This document shows, piece after piece, positions 7,800 to 15,557 of a stretch of 32,637 bases of DNA. Numbering within the stretch: the stretch's first letter is position 1; each line of letters starts with the position of its first letter. Under the pieces are notes generated by a model. That model was not told the origin of the DNA. It did no database searches and worked only from the letters and a program-made list of their open reading frames with translations. The stretch is taken from positions 1 through 32,637 of the forward strand of contig RFOD01000024.1 in the NCBI GenBank assembly GCA_009926865.1, written 5' to 3'. Both the position numbers and the translations under genes were made by a program. Origin of the DNA: Gammaproteobacteria bacterium. GTDB taxonomy: Bacteria; Pseudomonadota; Gammaproteobacteria; Steroidobacterales; Steroidobacteraceae.

Positions 7800-9194
7800 A
7801 TGGCGGCAAGTAGCGAAGCGGTGGCAGAAGAGCTTGAGCCCGGTGCCGAAGAGGCGCCGCCGGCGCCGCCGCCTGCGGCTGATCCACCCAAAGAAAAAAA
7901 ATGCCCTGAGTGTGTGCCGGGTGCCCCGATGTGGATGGCAACCTTCTCGGACATGGCGACGCTGCTGCTGTGCTTTTTCGTGCTGATTCTGTCGTTCGCT
8001 GAGATGAACGTTCCGAAGTTCAAGCAAATCTCCGGCAGCATGAAAAACTCTTTTGGTGTGCAGCGCGAAGTACCGGTCGTCGAGCAACCCAAGGGCACGA
8101 CGATCCTCACCCTCAATTTCTCACCCTCCCCCACTGTGGCGTTGGTCGACAACCTTAAACAAGAAACCACCGACACGACCAAACAGGATATCGAGGTTCG
8201 CGAAAAAGACGCCGATATGACGACCGATCAAGTCTTTGAGGCTGCAGGACGCAAGCCGCAAGATACCGATCGACCGGGCGGTCAGGGTGCGAGCGGACAA
8301 GCTGACGGTCAAGGTCAAAGCCCGGGGCAACAGGGCCAAGGGCAAGGTCAAAGTCAGGCGCAGGGTCAAAGTCAGGGCGAAGGCTCGGGCGCACCGGAAC
8401 AGATCGAACAGGATGCCGCTGCGATCCGTCAGGCGCTCGCGACGCAAGTGGCGATGGGTCAAGTTGAAGTGAAGGCGACCAGCACCCGAGTCACCGTGCA
8501 ATTTCAAAACGATCCTAATGCACCAGCGGCAGAACGCATGGTCGCAGCACAAGCGGTCGCGAGTGGGATGCGTAAGCTCAGCGATATCACACCGCAGCTC
8601 TCAAGCGAAGTGGCCGTCACAGGCGCGACGAGCACCTTATTGGCAGCGGTCGAAAGTGCGACGGGCGCCGCTCAAAATCCACCCACTGGCGGCGGTCAGA
8701 CGGGCACTTCCGGCGGTGGTACGCCGGGTTCGACCAATGAAAAACGAGACCAAACTGCCGAAACGCTCGAGAAAGCATTCGCCGGCGAGATTAAAGATGG
8801 CTTGATCTCAGTGGAGCGCAAGGACGGCGCAGTGGTCGTTAAGATTGGCTCCGGTGGCGCGTTTGCCAGTGGTGACGCCACTCTCACGCCTCTTGCAGTC
8901 AATTTAATCGATAAGATCGGTGAAGTCGCCCAACAAAATGACGCCAAGATCGTGATCGGTGGTCACACCGATAACGTCCCGATCAGCACGGTGCGCTATC
9001 GTGACAACTGGGACTTATCGGCTGCCCGAGCCGTCTCGGTAGTGCGAGAGCTCGTTGCTAAACGCGGCTTTAGTCCGACGCAGATTCAGGCGCAAGGGTT
9101 TGCAGATACGCAGCCTCTCGCACCCAATGATTCAGCACCTAACCGTGCACTGAATCGCCGTATTGAAATCGAAGTACAACTGCCAAAGAGCTGA
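7800..9194 (+). CDS. pomB: Flagellar motor stator subunit PomB/MotB, unusually long
   Basis: The single TM segment has the essential ion-binding aspartate (D51 in ATFSDMATLLLCFFVLILSF), preceded by a CPECVPG pair and followed by the plug/linker block KFKQISGSMKNSFGVQ, all as in Vibrio PomB. The OmpA-like peptidoglycan-binding domain ends the protein, with GGHTDNVP, NWDLSAARA and LNRRIEIEV (about residues 383-460). At 464 residues it is about 150 longer than Vibrio PomB. The extra length is a QG/SG-rich low-complexity stretch (about 159-197) and a region (about 205-285) that looks like a degenerate copy of the C-terminal domain. It anchors the stator to the cell wall around the rotor. The Shine-Dalgarno (AGG at close range) is weak. 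Confidence 0.92.
   Translation: MAASSEAVAEELEPGAEEAPPAPPPAADPPKEKKCPECVPGAPMWMATFSDMATLLLCFFVLILSFAEMNVPKFKQISGSMKNSFGVQREVPVVEQPKGTTILTLNFSPSPTVALVDNLKQETTDTTKQDIEVREKDADMTTDQVFEAAGRKPQDTDRPGGQGASGQADGQGQSPGQQGQGQGQSQAQGQSQGEGSGAPEQIEQDAAAIRQALATQVAMGQVEVKATSTRVTVQFQNDPNAPAAERMVAAQAVASGMRKLSDITPQLSSEVAVTGATSTLLAAVESATGAAQNPPTGGGQTGTSGGGTPGSTNEKRDQTAETLEKAFAGEIKDGLISVERKDGAVVVKIGSGGAFASGDATLTPLAVNLIDKIGEVAQQNDAKIVIGGHTDNVPISTVRYRDNWDLSAARAVSVVRELVAKRGFSPTQIQAQGFADTQPLAPNDSAPNRALNRRIEIEVQLPKS
8276..8395 (+). repeat. QG/SG-rich low-complexity coding repeat in pomB
   Basis: The DNA is dominated by CAGGGTCAA / CAAGGTCAA-like units encoding Gln-Gly-Gln-Ser runs (residues about 159-197). Degenerate repetition like this makes length variation by slippage likely. 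It lies in the periplasmic linker between the plug and the cell-wall-binding domain. Confidence 0.7.
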
Positions 9195-9200
9195 TGCCGC

Positions 9201-9602
9201 GTGGTTCAAGTCCTGACCTATACCGAGGGCCGTGTCTCTGTCGCACTCATTCCCGATCGTTTACGCGCCCTACTGGCTGAAGATCTGGATGTCCAGCGCA
9301 GTAAAGTCGCCGTTATCGGCGATTATTTGCCGGTCGGTCTTAAGATGTCTGAGTTGGCACCGGACGCGCTCATCGACCGCCTGACACTGCTGGCACTGCC
9401 CTCACATGCAGGGCGCGAAGAATTTCTAGTTCGCTTCCAACGCGGGCGCGCGGTATGGATGGTGCTTGTCTTCGGTGCTGAACATTTCTTTGATTTTGAT
9501 CGTCGCTATATACAACCATTTCTCGCAAGCTTGCGCGCAAGTACGGCAACCAATGAACTAGCCGAATCGATACTCCCCTCGCTCAAACCTCCAGCGCATT
9601 GA
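9201..9602 (+). CDS. Uncharacterised 133-residue protein downstream of pomB
   Basis: I do not recognise this protein. It begins at a GTG six bases after the pomB stop, and no suitable ATG is available in frame near this point. The product is soluble in appearance, with no signal or membrane segment; it contains KVAVIGDYLPVGLKMSEL and a hydrophobic strand AVWMVLVFGAEHFF. Close spacing on the same strand indicates co-transcription with pomAB, so a role in stator assembly or regulation is possible, but this is inference from position. It is convergent with the ion-channel-like gene at 9644. Confidence 0.65.
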   Translation: MVQVLTYTEGRVSVALIPDRLRALLAEDLDVQRSKVAVIGDYLPVGLKMSELAPDALIDRLTLLALPSHAGREEFLVRFQRGRAVWMVLVFGAEHFFDFDRRYIQPFLASLRASTATNELAESILPSLKPPAH

Positions 9603-9643
9603 GACTCGTATCCTGTCAATAGCGTCTCTGTTGACCGCCGTGC

Positions 9644-10786
9644 TTAGGTCTTCATGATCCGAGCATTGAAGATAGTCGCGTACTGATCAATGGCGAAATC
9701 CATATCCTGAATAATGGCGAGCAAGCCATAGAATACGAAGATAACGACGACTTGGATCACCAGCCCGACGACGCCAGGCGCCGCAAGCATGACAAGCACA
9801 AAATAGAGATTGGCCAGTAACTTCATCCAATCATAGAAGGCGGGTGGGAACGTCAGTTCTGCACGTACCAAAAAGGCACTCATGCGCTGGACGAGTACAG
9901 AGTGGAACACCACATCCATGCTCGGGCGGCTTTTAGTGACGGCACGAACTTCATCAAACATTTGGACAGTACGGGCCTTGATCTTTTCATAACTCGACTC
10001 TGCGTTGAGATAGCGATCCATCTCTTCACGCCACGGATCGAACATCTGCTTACGCATCGGCTCGCTGACCGTATCACCAAACAGATCCCGAATATCGCGC
10101 TCAAAGGCATCGACTGAATCGAGTGCAGCACGATGTCGCTCAGTAATATCTTCGCGCTTGCGATTTACCATGCCGAAGGTAATCGCCATCGAAATACCAA
10201 ACGCTGAGCCCACCGCGGTGACCGCCATTAACAACAACGGTCCATCGAGAAAGTCGTGGACATCAAACCCGAAAAGTGGCTCAAAAAGCTGCACAAAGAC
10301 GCGAATCCCTAAGTGTACCGCCACAGTACCAAAGACAAGGGTGAATACCGATACACCCAGAATCTCAATTAAGAGATTCCCCATACGTAGTAGCTTCAGC
10401 ACCCGAAGCAAGCGAAAGAGTCGCAGAAGGGTAAACACGAGGACGTTCTCTGGGTGTACGTCCCAGCCGAGCGCCATGACCACCACCATGGCCGACGGTA
10501 CGATCGCTAAGCCATCGCCCAGCAAAAATAGCTGGCCACGCCAATCCGTTAACCGGGTGGAGATGAGACGAAGAATAAAGTCCGTCGAAAACGCGATGAA
10601 CAGAAACGACTCCACGGCGATGACGATGGCGCTATCGTGGGTGTAGTACTTGGGGTACTCCTCCATGAGGAACATGAAAAAGATCGACCCAAAAATAGTC
10701 GCAATCATGAAGCCCATGTATCCCTTTGCGAGCGGAGTACTCGGCCGATTCAGTTGTTCGTTTAGGGAAGCAAAACGCGTAGACAT
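9644..10786 (-). CDS. Voltage-sensor-domain membrane protein (ion-transporter-like) with unusual C-terminal half
   Basis: This is a 380-residue membrane protein. The N-terminal 140 residues look like a voltage-sensor domain: S1 about 24-42, S2 about 53-72, S3 about 87-106, and S4 with positive residues at every third place (R122, R125, R128, K131, R134). Two further hydrophobic segments follow (about 141-168 and 182-206), where a pore would be expected, but no TxGYG-like filter is visible. After a long soluble helical region (about 208-315) there is another hydrophobic pair (about 318-365), which faintly recalls bestrophin-like DUF4239 proteins. It could be a channel with an atypical pore, a voltage-dependent proton pathway, or a sensor. 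The ATG at 10786 begins MSTRFASLNEQ. It is not obviously co-transcribed with the ClC gene, 95 bases upstream. Confidence 0.7.
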   Translation of the reverse strand: MSTRFASLNEQLNRPSTPLAKGYMGFMIATIFGSIFFMFLMEEYPKYYTHDSAIVIAVESFLFIAFSTDFILRLISTRLTDWRGQLFLLGDGLAIVPSAMVVVMALGWDVHPENVLVFTLLRLFRLLRVLKLLRMGNLLIEILGVSVFTLVFGTVAVHLGIRVFVQLFEPLFGFDVHDFLDGPLLLMAVTAVGSAFGISMAITFGMVNRKREDITERHRAALDSVDAFERDIRDLFGDTVSEPMRKQMFDPWREEMDRYLNAESSYEKIKARTVQMFDEVRAVTKSRPSMDVVFHSVLVQRMSAFLVRAELTFPPAFYDWMKLLANLYFVLVMLAAPGVVGLVIQVVVIFVFYGLLAIIQDMDFAIDQYATIFNARIMKT

Positions 10787-10881
10787 GACTCAGTCCTGCC
10801 GCAATGCGGCGCTAAAGGGCCAGAAGATAGGAAATTGACTTATCGCCCACGATGCGGTGAGCAGAACGGAACTCGTTCGGG

Positions 10882-12201
10882 TTATTTCTTTGTTTGCTCT
10901 ATCTTGATATTCGCCAACGGATCGAGCAAGCGCTTGAAGAGCACTTCGTAAAGACTCTCTCGCATGATCAAGCTCGCTGCGCCCGTCCCCAGTAAGGCGG
11001 CGACTAAGAAATGCGTCAGCAAGCCATAAAGTCCTGTGAGCTCGGCGATCAATACGGCACAGGTCACCGGTGCGCGAATCACACCCGACATGAAAGCCGC
11101 CATCCCAATCGCAACTAGAGCCTGTCGATGTGTTTCGAGTGCAAAGAATACGGCGAAATCGTTGCCAAATCCGGCCCCCGCCGCGAGCGACGGCGTGAGA
11201 ATGCCCGCTGGGATGCCGCTCGCGAACGTCAGCGTCATCGATAAGGTTTTGATCAGCCCGACTGAAGTGGTTTGATCGAACTCGCCTGCCGCATTGAGTA
11301 AGGCCGCGCTCGTATCGTTGCCGCTGCCCATCGATAAGCCGGCTGTCCAAATCCCAAAAATCGCCAAAACCAGTCCGATCGCAGCCGCCAAAAATGCGCC
11401 CTCTAGCGGTGTCCGTGTGACCGGCAAAAGTCGCGGAAGCCCAATCACCATCGCCCAGCCCATCACGCCCGCGACGAGCCCGCAGAGCACCGTGACCCCG
11501 ATCCCCGCCCACAACGGCGGCCAAGTCTCGCCAACTTGCTCGAGAGCAAAGAAGGGGACGTGGTGACCTAAGGCCCAGACACAGAGAAAGGAGACGAGAA
11601 TGGGTAACAAGAGAAATCCGTGCGAACGCAGCTTGCGCCCAGCTGATAAATCTTCGAACGCGTAGAGGACCGCTGCCACCGGTGTAGAGAATGCCGCTGC
11701 GAGACCCGTTGCAGCGCCCGCGGTCACGATCATGCGCGGCGACACTCGCATGCGGGGTACCCAGCGCGCGCACCAAGCGCTCATCAAAGAAGCGCCGATT
11801 TGAATCGCAGGCCCCTCGCGTCCAACGGTGCCGCCGGCCGCCATCGCGGTCACGACTGCCACGCCCTTGAAGAGCGATTTGAGGGGTGACAGTAAAAAAT
11901 TGCCGGCGTAGTCGCGAGTACGACGCGTCGAGCGAATCACGCCAAGCACCTGCGGAATACCGCTGCCGCCCGCAAACGGGGCGTAACGCAAGGTCAAATA
12001 GCGGATCACTCCGAAGGTGATCGGAGTGATCAGCAAAAACACCCATGGTGACAGCCCGAACAGAAATGCGCGGATCTCCGTCGCCGCTTTCTCGCCTGCG
12101 TCGAACCCCAGCATGAACACCGCAACCACCACTCCGCCCAAAGAGAGCAGAGTCCAGTCGAGCGCCCGTCGCCATTTGGCGGTGGATGCGGGTCGTCCCA
12201 T
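10882..12201 (-). CDS. ClC-family chloride channel/transporter
   Basis: The 439-residue product has the ClC anion-pathway motifs in order: GSGIPQV, GREGPAIQ with the gating glutamate, and ASGIPAGILTP, plus a late LYEVL tyrosine matching the central-gate Tyr of E. coli ClcA. The helices number as expected for a bare ClC without CBS domains. The gating Glu is kept, but the internal proton glutamate of ClcA (second E of its IIEEMRP block) seems replaced by Asp (AFEDLS), so whether it is a Cl-/H+ exchanger or a channel is unclear. I chose ATG 12201, which has GGAA upstream; an in-frame TTG at 12222 would add seven residues. A 7-bp inverted repeat (12227-12250) sits just upstream. Confidence 0.9.
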   Translation of the reverse strand: MGRPASTAKWRRALDWTLLSLGGVVVAVFMLGFDAGEKAATEIRAFLFGLSPWVFLLITPITFGVIRYLTLRYAPFAGGSGIPQVLGVIRSTRRTRDYAGNFLLSPLKSLFKGVAVVTAMAAGGTVGREGPAIQIGASLMSAWCARWVPRMRVSPRMIVTAGAATGLAAAFSTPVAAVLYAFEDLSAGRKLRSHGFLLLPILVSFLCVWALGHHVPFFALEQVGETWPPLWAGIGVTVLCGLVAGVMGWAMVIGLPRLLPVTRTPLEGAFLAAAIGLVLAIFGIWTAGLSMGSGNDTSAALLNAAGEFDQTTSVGLIKTLSMTLTFASGIPAGILTPSLAAGAGFGNDFAVFFALETHRQALVAIGMAAFMSGVIRAPVTCAVLIAELTGLYGLLTHFLVAALLGTGAASLIMRESLYEVLFKRLLDPLANIKIEQTKK

Positions 12202-12226
12202 CAGCTTGTTCCAGTCTTCCAAGGCA

Positions 12227-12250
12227 GGTAAGGCAAGCCTAAACCTTACC
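12227..12250. repeat. Inverted repeat upstream of the ClC gene
   Basis: GGTAAGG (12227-12233) and CCTTACC (12244-12250) form a perfect 7-bp stem with a ten-base loop. There is no T-run on either side, so it is not a clear intrinsic terminator. It lies between the 243-residue gene and the ClC gene on the same strand, and could be an operator, an mRNA hairpin near the ClC start, or chance. Confidence 0.4.
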
Positions 12251-12289
12251 AGCTTTCCGATCCATTACGGACCCAAATCGACGAAAACC

Positions 12290-13021
12290 TCAGAGCTTGT
12301 AGATCGTATCGGCCACTCTGTGTTGATTCGCATCGATTTTTTCGCGCAGCGCCATGATTTCCGAGCGCTGGCTTTCCAGCCGATCATTCAGCGAGGTCAG
12401 CGCATCATTCTCACCCGTTGCGGCTGCAAACCGTGACATCAGACTCTCGCGGTTACCCTGCGCGCGCTCTCGCACCGCAGCAATCAGCTCGAGGTTCTGA
12501 TTGACGCGCTCGGTGTTCGCCTCGCTGGTGGCTGCTTGCATCTGAGTCGCGAGCTCACCATCAAAGTATTCGGCGTTGAGATCGGCTGCATCGTCACAAT
12601 GTTCCACCATCTTATCGATGATGTTCGCAAATGAGGTCGCAGCCTGCTTCATGGCTTGCATCGCTTCGATCATCTTGTCGCTTGCATCAATGAGCTCACG
12701 GTTCATCGCAGAGCGATGATTCAGATATTCAATCCGACTCCGATTGGTCATCGAGGTTTTAAACACGGTCTGCTCGGGCGTCGCCGGCTCCAAGGCTTCC
12801 AAAATCGCAAATCGATTACGGTAGACGTCGTCCGTCATCCGCATCACGAGTTCACGGTTGCTGGTGGAGGCCAGATGATACAAGCGGGTGGCGTCCGTCA
12901 GGTTTTCGTCAGCCCGACCGCGTGCCATTGACACGAGACCCACGTTGTATTGGACGAAAGCTTCTGCGTCAAAAATCAAACGCCGGTTTCGTTGGGCCCG
13001 GTTCTTCAGTTCGTCACTCAT
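12290..13021 (-). CDS. Uncharacterised 243-residue helical protein of the DUF1538-PII operon
   Basis: I do not recognise this protein. It has no signal peptide or membrane segment and appears almost entirely helical, with coiled-coil-like stretches near 113-140 and 205-235. Asn-Arg pairs recur, usually followed by hydrophobic residues (residues 7-8, 12-13, 55-56, 69-70, 93-94, 107-108, 190-191), three of them as NREL or NRES, suggesting an internal repeat. The ATG at 13021 overlaps the end of the upstream PII-like gene by eight bases, so it is part of that operon. Position suggests an effector or scaffold for the PII-like proteins or the DUF1538 membrane protein; the sequence itself does not show which. 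Confidence 0.75.
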   Translation of the reverse strand: MSDELKNRAQRNRRLIFDAEAFVQYNVGLVSMARGRADENLTDATRLYHLASTSNRELVMRMTDDVYRNRFAILEALEPATPEQTVFKTSMTNRSRIEYLNHRSAMNRELIDASDKMIEAMQAMKQAATSFANIIDKMVEHCDDAADLNAEYFDGELATQMQAATSEANTERVNQNLELIAAVRERAQGNRESLMSRFAAATGENDALTSLNDRLESQRSEIMALREKIDANQHRVADTIYKL

Positions 13022-13376
13022 GGATCACGGGCAACATCAGTCGTGACGAACGAGTAAGTCGATTGACATTGATCATCCCCACCCCAGGCTCATTCAGCTT
13101 GAAGTCGTGGTAGATCATGGAATAGATGTAGTCAGCCTGGTCGGCTGACACCACGGCATGTAGCACTTCCGTGCGCGGAATCTCGGGCAAGTTACCCGCC
13201 TCGGAGGCGCGCCCGATGGGCTTACCCCGAACCGAGTAAAAATACGCCTCATTGATCCCGCGGCGATACAACTCCTCCATGATGGCCTCGGCACCGCCTT
13301 GGTACATCACACAGGTCAAAAGCCGCGTGTAATCAATCTTTGGCACATCGGCCGCTGTTGTCTCAGTGGTACTCAT
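13014..13376 (-). CDS. PII-like signalling protein (second copy, divergent)
   Basis: The 120-residue protein has the PII/GlnB-like ferredoxin fold pattern: strand LLTCVMYQGGAEAIMEELYRRGI, a middle loop region, then RTEVLHAVVSADQADYIYSMIYHDFKLNEPGVGMINVNRL. The T-loop is short and lacks the uridylylated tyrosine of GlnB/GlnK. Proteins of this kind bind small nucleotides and gate a partner, often a membrane transporter encoded next door. Here the partner would be the DUF1538 protein. The ATG at 13376 has AGGGGG upstream. It is 20 bases after the first PII-like gene and overlaps the following gene by eight bases. Confidence 0.78.
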   Translation of the reverse strand: MSTTETTAADVPKIDYTRLLTCVMYQGGAEAIMEELYRRGINEAYFYSVRGKPIGRASEAGNLPEIPRTEVLHAVVSADQADYIYSMIYHDFKLNEPGVGMINVNRLTRSSRLMLPVIHE

Positions 13377-13396
13377 GGAGACCCCCTAAGATCCGC

Positions 13397-13750
13397 TCAG
13401 GCCCGATCGGCAAGATTGGGCGGGATGTAGGTGGCCGCTTGTAGCAGCGGCGTCACGTACAGATAACCCATCCCCGGCGTATCGAGTCGGCCGATGATGA
13501 ATACCCGCTCAAAAATCCGATCGACCTGATCGTTCGGCACCATAAAGCTGATAATTTCGCGCTCGACGTCGACGGCGACACCGAGCAAGCCCATGCGCTC
13601 ACGCACACCGGTCCCCACCCCCATGTGTACGGTGGCGCCTTGGACGCCCAGATCGAGCAGGGCGGTATTGATCGTGTCCGCCATGCCCTTCTGGATGACG
13701 CAGGTCATCAGCGACACATCGATCAGGTTTGTCATTCTACGCTTGGCCAT
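13397..13750 (-). CDS. PII-like signalling protein (first copy)
   Basis: The 117-residue protein matches the PII-like pattern well: LMTCVIQKGMADTINTALLDLGV, a glycine-rich loop HMGVGTGVRERMGLLGVAV, then EREIISFMVPNDQVDRIFERVF and a C-terminal PGMGYLYVTPL. The GxGxRERxGLLGxAV block is common in PII relatives encoded beside DUF1538 genes, as far as I recall. It has no GlnB-type T-loop tyrosine motif. The ATG at 13750 has GGGAGA at proper spacing. It lies 46 bases downstream of the DUF1538 gene on the same strand. It is only weakly similar to the second PII-like protein, so they probably have different ligands or form a heteromer. Confidence 0.82.
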   Translation of the reverse strand: MAKRRMTNLIDVSLMTCVIQKGMADTINTALLDLGVQGATVHMGVGTGVRERMGLLGVAVDVEREIISFMVPNDQVDRIFERVFIIGRLDTPGMGYLYVTPLLQAATYIPPNLADRA

Positions 13751-13796
13751 GAAGGTCTCCCGGCGCTTTTTCTTTGAAAGGAGTGCGAGTCACAAA

Positions 13797-15557
13797 TTAG
13801 GCGGCTTCGCCCGAGGCAGCAGCGAGCTCTTTTTTGGTCTTCCACTGAACGTAGACACCCAAACTGAGCACCGCCACGATCGGCGCGATGGAGGCGGCGG
13901 CGAGAATGCCAAAGCCTTCCAAGGCGCCCACCGCTTCACCAAATCCAAGACCCATCGCAAGCACGAGCGGCACGGTCACAGGGCCCGTGGTGACGCCCGC
14001 GCTATCCCACCCGACGTTGACGAATTCTTCGGTTGAGAGATAGGTCAGAATGATCGCTGCGAGATATCCCGGCACTAGGATGTATAGCAAGTTGAAATCA
14101 AAGATCAGCTTGCAGACACCGAGCATGATTCCGGTCGACACCCCGATCGCAACCGAATACATCAGCATGGATTTTTTGAAGGCACCGTTCGTCAGGTTCT
14201 GTACCGTCAAACCAAGCGCATTGAGTGCAGGCTCGGCCATCGTCGCGCTGTAACCTAAGAACCAGGCAAATGCTGCGGCTAAGAAAATGCCGAGCGCTGC
14301 AGGATAAAGCGGTGCCTCTGGCATGGCTTCGATCCCAACGAACGCGCCAGGAATCAAGGAGCCCGTTTGAGCGCCAAGTGCCGCCAAGCCATAGGTCAGG
14401 CCGACGTTAAACACGCACATACCCACCACCGCGAGGAACAGTCCCCACACGATGATGAAGGCATTCGGTAACTTCTCGCGGAGGATGCCAAAGAGCACGA
14501 CCATCAAGAAAATGACCAAGGGTACGATGGCCTGTACGCCGAGCTTCACTTCGACGCCCGGTGACACTTCGTACCACTGCGGCGTCGACACCGCGGCAGC
14601 CGCTGCGCTCTTGGCCGCGACTTCTGCGAGGATCATGTCCACTGGCACCGTGAACTTCCAAAAGATCGCAAGCGCCAACACCGCCATGATTGGGAACAGT
14701 GACGCCAAGGTCACGATACCGAACCCCGATAACTGTGATTCACCCTTACCACCGGAGTTCGCAACACCGATACCGAGTGCGAGCACCAAAGGCACGGTCA
14801 CGGGACCGGTGGTCACGGCACCGCAGTCCCACGCCAGACCGACGACCGTTTTGAGATCCTGATCGAGCGAGCAGAACGCCGTCAGTAACACCACAGGTAG
14901 GAGGGTCAAATAAATAAGGGGCTTTAAGCTCCAATCGTACAAAAAGCGCACCGTCCCAAGGACCGCCGCGATACCGACGCCAATCCCCACCACCAGCACG
15001 GTTGAGCCCGCGCGATCATTGAGCATGGTGTAGAGATAGGGCGCTTTCTCGGGGTCCACGATTTGACCTGCGACCTGCAGGGTACCGATCGCAGGCTCCG
15101 CGTAGGTCACGCCGATACCCAGCAATAAAGCGATCGTCAACACGCCCGGTAAGGGCAATTTGCGTGGCAAATTACTACCGATAATGTCGCCGAAGGGCAT
15201 CAAACCGAGCTTGAGGCCTTCCATGAAAATCATCAGGCCCACCATGACGGCCAGCAGACCCGCGCCAATCAGGGTGGCGTCGGCGACGCTACGCTGCAGG
15301 ACGAGCCACTGAAACAAAGCGAGGAATACCGCAAGCGGAATCACCGCTCGCGCCTGTTCCATAAATCGAACGCTGAGATAGGGCTGTAAGAGGTTGACGA
15401 TGTCGCCGCCCGACATCTGTAACTTCTCAGGTTTACGCGGGATTTCGCGCCCCTCGGCGTCGAGTTGAGGCTTGGGTACCAGCTTCTCGTAGCCAATGGA
15501 GGTCGTGTCTACGGTGACCTTTTGCAGGTATTCACCGAAACGGATGTTTCTTGCCAC
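13797..15557 (-). CDS. DUF1538 domain membrane protein, two internal repeats
   Basis: This is a 586-residue polytopic membrane protein whose two halves are homologous. Each half contains the DUF1538 hallmark: CGAVTTGPVTVPLVLALGIG in the first and SAGVTTGPVTVPLVLAMGLG in the second, each followed by GFGI and a hydrophobic segment beginning with small residues and PI. Such inverted or tandem duplications are typical of secondary transporters; the substrate is not known. The N-terminal ~45 residues are soluble. The start is a GTG at 15557 preceded by GGGGGG, with no closer ATG. It leads an operon with two PII-like proteins and a helical protein. Regulation of transport by PII-type nucleotide sensing is the natural inference. 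Confidence 0.88.
   Translation of the reverse strand: MARNIRFGEYLQKVTVDTTSIGYEKLVPKPQLDAEGREIPRKPEKLQMSGGDIVNLLQPYLSVRFMEQARAVIPLAVFLALFQWLVLQRSVADATLIGAGLLAVMVGLMIFMEGLKLGLMPFGDIIGSNLPRKLPLPGVLTIALLLGIGVTYAEPAIGTLQVAGQIVDPEKAPYLYTMLNDRAGSTVLVVGIGVGIAAVLGTVRFLYDWSLKPLIYLTLLPVVLLTAFCSLDQDLKTVVGLAWDCGAVTTGPVTVPLVLALGIGVANSGGKGESQLSGFGIVTLASLFPIMAVLALAIFWKFTVPVDMILAEVAAKSAAAAAVSTPQWYEVSPGVEVKLGVQAIVPLVIFLMVVLFGILREKLPNAFIIVWGLFLAVVGMCVFNVGLTYGLAALGAQTGSLIPGAFVGIEAMPEAPLYPAALGIFLAAAFAWFLGYSATMAEPALNALGLTVQNLTNGAFKKSMLMYSVAIGVSTGIMLGVCKLIFDFNLLYILVPGYLAAIILTYLSTEEFVNVGWDSAGVTTGPVTVPLVLAMGLGFGEAVGALEGFGILAAASIAPIVAVLSLGVYVQWKTKKELAAASGEAA

Noticed and set aside
9601-9635. GAGAC/GTCTC repeat between the convergent genes at 9602 and 9644 as terminator
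   Set aside because: Arms are five bases with a long loop and no T-run; not distinguishable from chance.
10790-12175. Long 461-codon open frame overlapping the ClC gene on the same strand
   Set aside because: It has no recognisable domain and is rich in Arg, Gly, Asp and Ser, typical of an off-frame reading of GC-rich DNA, while the overlapping ClC frame carries all family motifs.
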